A stretch of 6,914 nt of DNA. Source: CAYYNP01 sp964472545 (GTDB lineage Bacteria; Planctomycetota; Planctomycetia; Pirellulales; Thermoguttaceae). Both the position numbers and the translations under genes were made by a program. The number at the start of each line of letters is the position of its first letter. Within the stretch, counting starts at the first letter, position 1. The DNA lies in the NCBI GenBank assembly GCA_964472545.1, contig CAYYNP010000420.1, forward strand, positions 1-6,914. Reading direction: 5' to 3'. Shown in pieces: positions 5,578 through 6,914 of the stretch. A model generated the notes under the pieces. The model did no database searches. It saw only the letters and a list, made by a program, of their open reading frames with translations, and had not been told where the DNA came from.

Positions 5578-6538
5578 TTCGTGTTGACGCCTTTGGCGGC
5601 GAGGGCGGGGGAGTAGTGTCCGGCCGGCCGTCGGGAATCGGTGGCGCGGAATCGGGGGGCATGAGATCGGGAGGCTTGAGTTCGGCGGGCGTGAGATCGC
5701 CGGGAAAGAAACCGGGAAACTCGAGATCGGGTGCCTTCAGATCGGAAGGCATGCGATCGGCGGGTTGGAGATCGGCCGGTGTGATATCGGGGCGCTTGAG
5801 ATCGGGAGGCGAGAGATCAGGGGGCGTGACATCCGGGGGCTCGTCTGGTGGCGACGGTGCCGGCTGCCGCGCCGGAATCGGTTCGTCGCTCTCATCCGAG
5901 GGCGGATAGAGGCTCTTTCTTACGCGTTTCGCGGGATCCGTTGGGATGTCGCTGATGTCGACCTTGGCGAATGCGGCGACCTTCTCGGCGCGAATTACTT
6001 GAATCTCGGCATGGGCCAGCAGGTCCTGCGCTTCCAGCAGCCGATCCAAAGCGCCCTCCGCGAGGCCTTGTTTGTAGTACGCCTCTGCTATGACGTGTAT
6101 CTCGGCAGCGCGAACGGCAGCGTCTACCAGTTGCGAGACCGCTTCGTGTACGTCCTGCTGGGCCCACGCCAATTCGGCTCGCGCAACGGCCAAGCAGTAG
6201 GCAGCGGGAGGCAGATCTATGCTGTCACCGTGTATCGCCATCTCTGCCCTTAGCTGCTCGTAGATGTTCTTCTGAGCGGCCACCCGCGCCTGAAGAAACG
6301 TGATTTCTCGCGGATCTCGCTTTCGCAGTTCGGGATACTCCAGATCGTGCAGCCGCTGGTTCAACTTCCGCAACTCGGCCTTCAAAGCTGGGGCCGAGCC
6401 GTCGCCTTCTTCCGTCCCGAGGGGGGCAACGTTCTCCGCGCTCGCCAAAACGGGATCATCGGCCGACCGGTCGCAACCGGTCAGACAACTCACGACGCAC
6501 AGGAGCAAACCGCACGCCAAGTAGCACGTGGCCTTCAT
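5510..6538 (-). CDS. Planctomycete-style lipoprotein, helical body plus Pro/Asp pentapeptide tail
   Basis: This 342-residue protein has no assigned function. Residues 1-22 are a lipoprotein signal: basic start, hydrophobic core LACGLLLCVVSC and lipobox L19-T-G-C22, so C22 should be lipidated and the protein membrane-anchored. Residues about 48-102 and 110-190 are strongly helical and coiled-coil-like. Segment 153-184 (AYYKQGLAEGALDRLLEAQ and following helix) resembles the helix-turn-helix of TolC-type outer-membrane efflux proteins, a motif often seen alone in planctomycete lipoproteins; this is a resemblance, not a domain assignment. Residues 232-296 are thirteen 5-residue repeats of the form PPDLx, followed by a Pro/Ser/Thr-rich end. 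AAGGAG (6550-6545) lies 6 nt before the ATG at 6538, and the lipobox fits this start; an in-frame ATG at 6667 would bury the signal. The last 22 codons are antisense to the fucosidase 3' end. Confidence 0.82.
   Translation of the reverse strand: MKATCYLACGLLLCVVSCLTGCDRSADDPVLASAENVAPLGTEEGDGSAPALKAELRKLNQRLHDLEYPELRKRDPREITFLQARVAAQKNIYEQLRAEMAIHGDSIDLPPAAYCLAVARAELAWAQQDVHEAVSQLVDAAVRAAEIHVIAEAYYKQGLAEGALDRLLEAQDLLAHAEIQVIRAEKVAAFAKVDISDIPTDPAKRVRKSLYPPSDESDEPIPARQPAPSPPDEPPDVTPPDLSPPDLKRPDITPADLQPADRMPSDLKAPDLEFPGFFPGDLTPAELKPPDLMPPDSAPPIPDGRPDTTPPPSPPKASTRITPSPARNTPPASTRRGTPDSP
5651..5845 (-). repeat. 15-nt in-frame tandem repeat, 13 units, coding for PPDLx pentapeptides
   Basis: Thirteen units of exactly 15 nt run from 5651 to 5845. 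On the plus strand most begin ATCGG and end GAG (for example ATCGGGAGGCTTGAG). Read on the minus strand they encode residues 232-296 of the lipoprotein: DEPPD, VTPPD, LSPPD, LKRPD, ITPAD, LQPAD, RMPSD, LKAPD, LEFPG, FFPGD, LTPAE, LKPPD, LMPPD. Base changes between units mostly keep the Pro-Asp pair, while the unit length never varies, which indicates old duplications held in frame. Confidence 0.9.
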
Positions 6539-6544
6539 CGCACT

Positions 6545-6550
6545 CTCCTT
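6545..6550 (-). promoter_or_regulatory. Ribosome binding site fixing the lipoprotein start
   Basis: AAGGAG on the minus strand, 6 nt before the ATG at 6538. It supports the start that opens with the lipoprotein signal peptide over the longer open frame beginning at 6667. Confidence 0.7.
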
Positions 6551-6558
6551 TCGCACCG

Positions 6559-6587
6559 AGTATCCGTTGCATGTACAAGACGCACAA
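6559..6587 (-). promoter_or_regulatory. Weak candidate promoter of the lipoprotein gene
   Basis: On the minus strand TTGTGC (6587-6582, three of six matches to TTGACA) is followed after 17 nt by GATACT (6564-6559, four of six matches to TATAAT). Transcription would start near 6552, at the upstream edge of the ribosome site, so the leader would be very short (about 14 nt). The match is weak, and read-through from the gene to the right is an alternative. Confidence 0.2.
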
Positions 6588-6588
6588 A

Positions 6589-6607
6589 CGCATCCGGCGC
6601 CGATGCG
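6589..6607 (-). terminator. GC-rich hairpin, possible weak terminator of the right-hand gene
   Basis: CGCATC (6589-6594) and GATGCG (6602-6607) form a 6-bp stem around a 7-nt GC-rich loop. Read on the minus strand the stem is followed by TTTGTG, a short and imperfect T run. It lies about 60 bp after the stop of the right-hand gene and just before the lipoprotein promoter candidate. The sequence CCGGCGCCGA in the hairpin recurs directly at 6618-6627. A terminator role is a guess; the T run is too short for a confident call. Confidence 0.25.
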
Positions 6608-6667
6608 AAAGGACCGCCCGGCGCCGAGGTCAGATCCTCTCCTAACGCGTTCCGGCAGCGTGGTCAA

Positions 6668-6914
6668 TCAGGACTTCGGTTCCACTTCGGTGAGCGGCAG
6701 CGCCGCGTCGGGCGTCGGCGGAGCAGTCGGCGGCGTGACCTCCGGCGTCAAGTCTGGCGTTGGCCCTAAGTCCGGTCCCGCGTCGAAGGGGGGCAACGTC
6801 GACTCAGGCGGCGATGGCCGCCGTGATTTTCCGGGCCGCGTCGGTCAGGTCCTTGCCGATCTGCATCGTCGGCAGGCCCTGACCGGCCTGCTGAAGAATC
6901 TAGCGGGCCTGCTC
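6668..6914 (-). pseudogene. 3' end of an unidentified gene, apparently disrupted; runs off the window
   Basis: The minus strand from 6914 reads E-Q-A-R, a TAG stop (6902-6900), then ILQQAGQGLPTMQIGKDLTD and AARKITAAIAA to a TGA at 6806-6804. The helical, protein-like text on both sides of the TAG in the same frame suggests a CAG-to-TAG change (ARQILQQ). One base further on in phase (+1), an open frame continues past the TGA: PPESTLPPFDAGPDLGPTPD and a further Pro/Thr/Asp-rich run to LTEVEPKS and a TGA at 6670-6668. That tail closely resembles in style the Pro/Asp tail of the lipoprotein downstream. The simplest reading is one gene with a helical end and a Pro/Asp tail, damaged by a nonsense change and a one-base insertion near 6806-6812. 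Sequencing error at a contig edge, or a real end at 6804 with a non-coding tail, remain possible. The family is not recognised. Confidence 0.45.

Noticed and set aside
5651..5845. Classification of the lipoprotein tail as a standard pentapeptide-repeat domain
   Set aside because: The position before Asp is mainly Pro rather than Ala, and Pro recurs in every unit, which is incompatible with the regular beta-helix of that family.
5274..5909. Plus-strand frame with a Gly/Ser/Arg-rich pentapeptide repeat (RSGGx-type)
   Set aside because: It begins inside the fucosidase in another frame and the repeat is only the complement of the lipoprotein's PPDLx units. The minus-strand reading has a lipobox, a ribosome site and a structured body.

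Overview
The window is GC-rich (roughly 60-65% by eye). It looks like chromosomal DNA of a planctomycete, most likely of the Pirellulales type. The reasons are a formylglycine-type sulfatase with a C-terminal HEAT region, a Tat-exported Gfo/Idh/MocA oxidoreductase of the form abundant in that phylum, a secreted GH29 fucosidase, and an intergenic palindrome array built on a TCTCGC-TCC-GCGAGA core. The taxonomic assignment is inference from gene style; there is no rRNA or other phylogenetic marker here.

Layout from left to right: (1) 7-1908, minus: exported sulfatase with HEAT repeats. (2) 1909-2125: divergent intergenic region with a candidate sulfatase promoter. (3) 2126-2473, plus: small protein with about four membrane spans, function unknown. 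(4) 2497-3786, minus: Tat-exported NAD(P)-dependent Gfo/Idh/MocA oxidoreductase, convergent with (3) and only 23 bp from it. (5) 3787-4116: divergent intergenic region holding three 24-nt tandem units plus an inverted copy, then a near-consensus promoter reading rightwards. (6) 4117-5577, plus: secreted alpha-L-fucosidase with a C-terminal F5/8C (CBM32-like) domain. (7) 5510-6538, minus: lipoprotein with a helical body and a Pro/Asp-rich tail of thirteen 5-residue repeats; its 3' end overlaps the fucosidase 3' end by 68 bp. (8) 6668-6914, minus: 3' end of another gene, apparently broken by an in-frame TAG and a +1 frame change, also with a Pro/Asp-rich tail, running off the window.

Genes (1), (3), (6) and (7) plus the oxidoreductase lie on alternating strands, so each is probably transcribed on its own rather than in an operon. 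Functionally, the sulfatase, fucosidase and exported oxidoreductase fit breakdown of sulfated, fucose-containing glycans outside the cytoplasm: sulfate removal, release of fucose, and redox chemistry on a sugar or derivative. The substrate is inferred from families and proximity and nothing in the sequence proves it. I did not find a convincing undescribed defence, mobile or RNA system. The points most worth a second look are the palindrome array in the divergent promoter region, the pentapeptide tail of the lipoprotein with its antisense overlap, and the damaged gene at the right edge.
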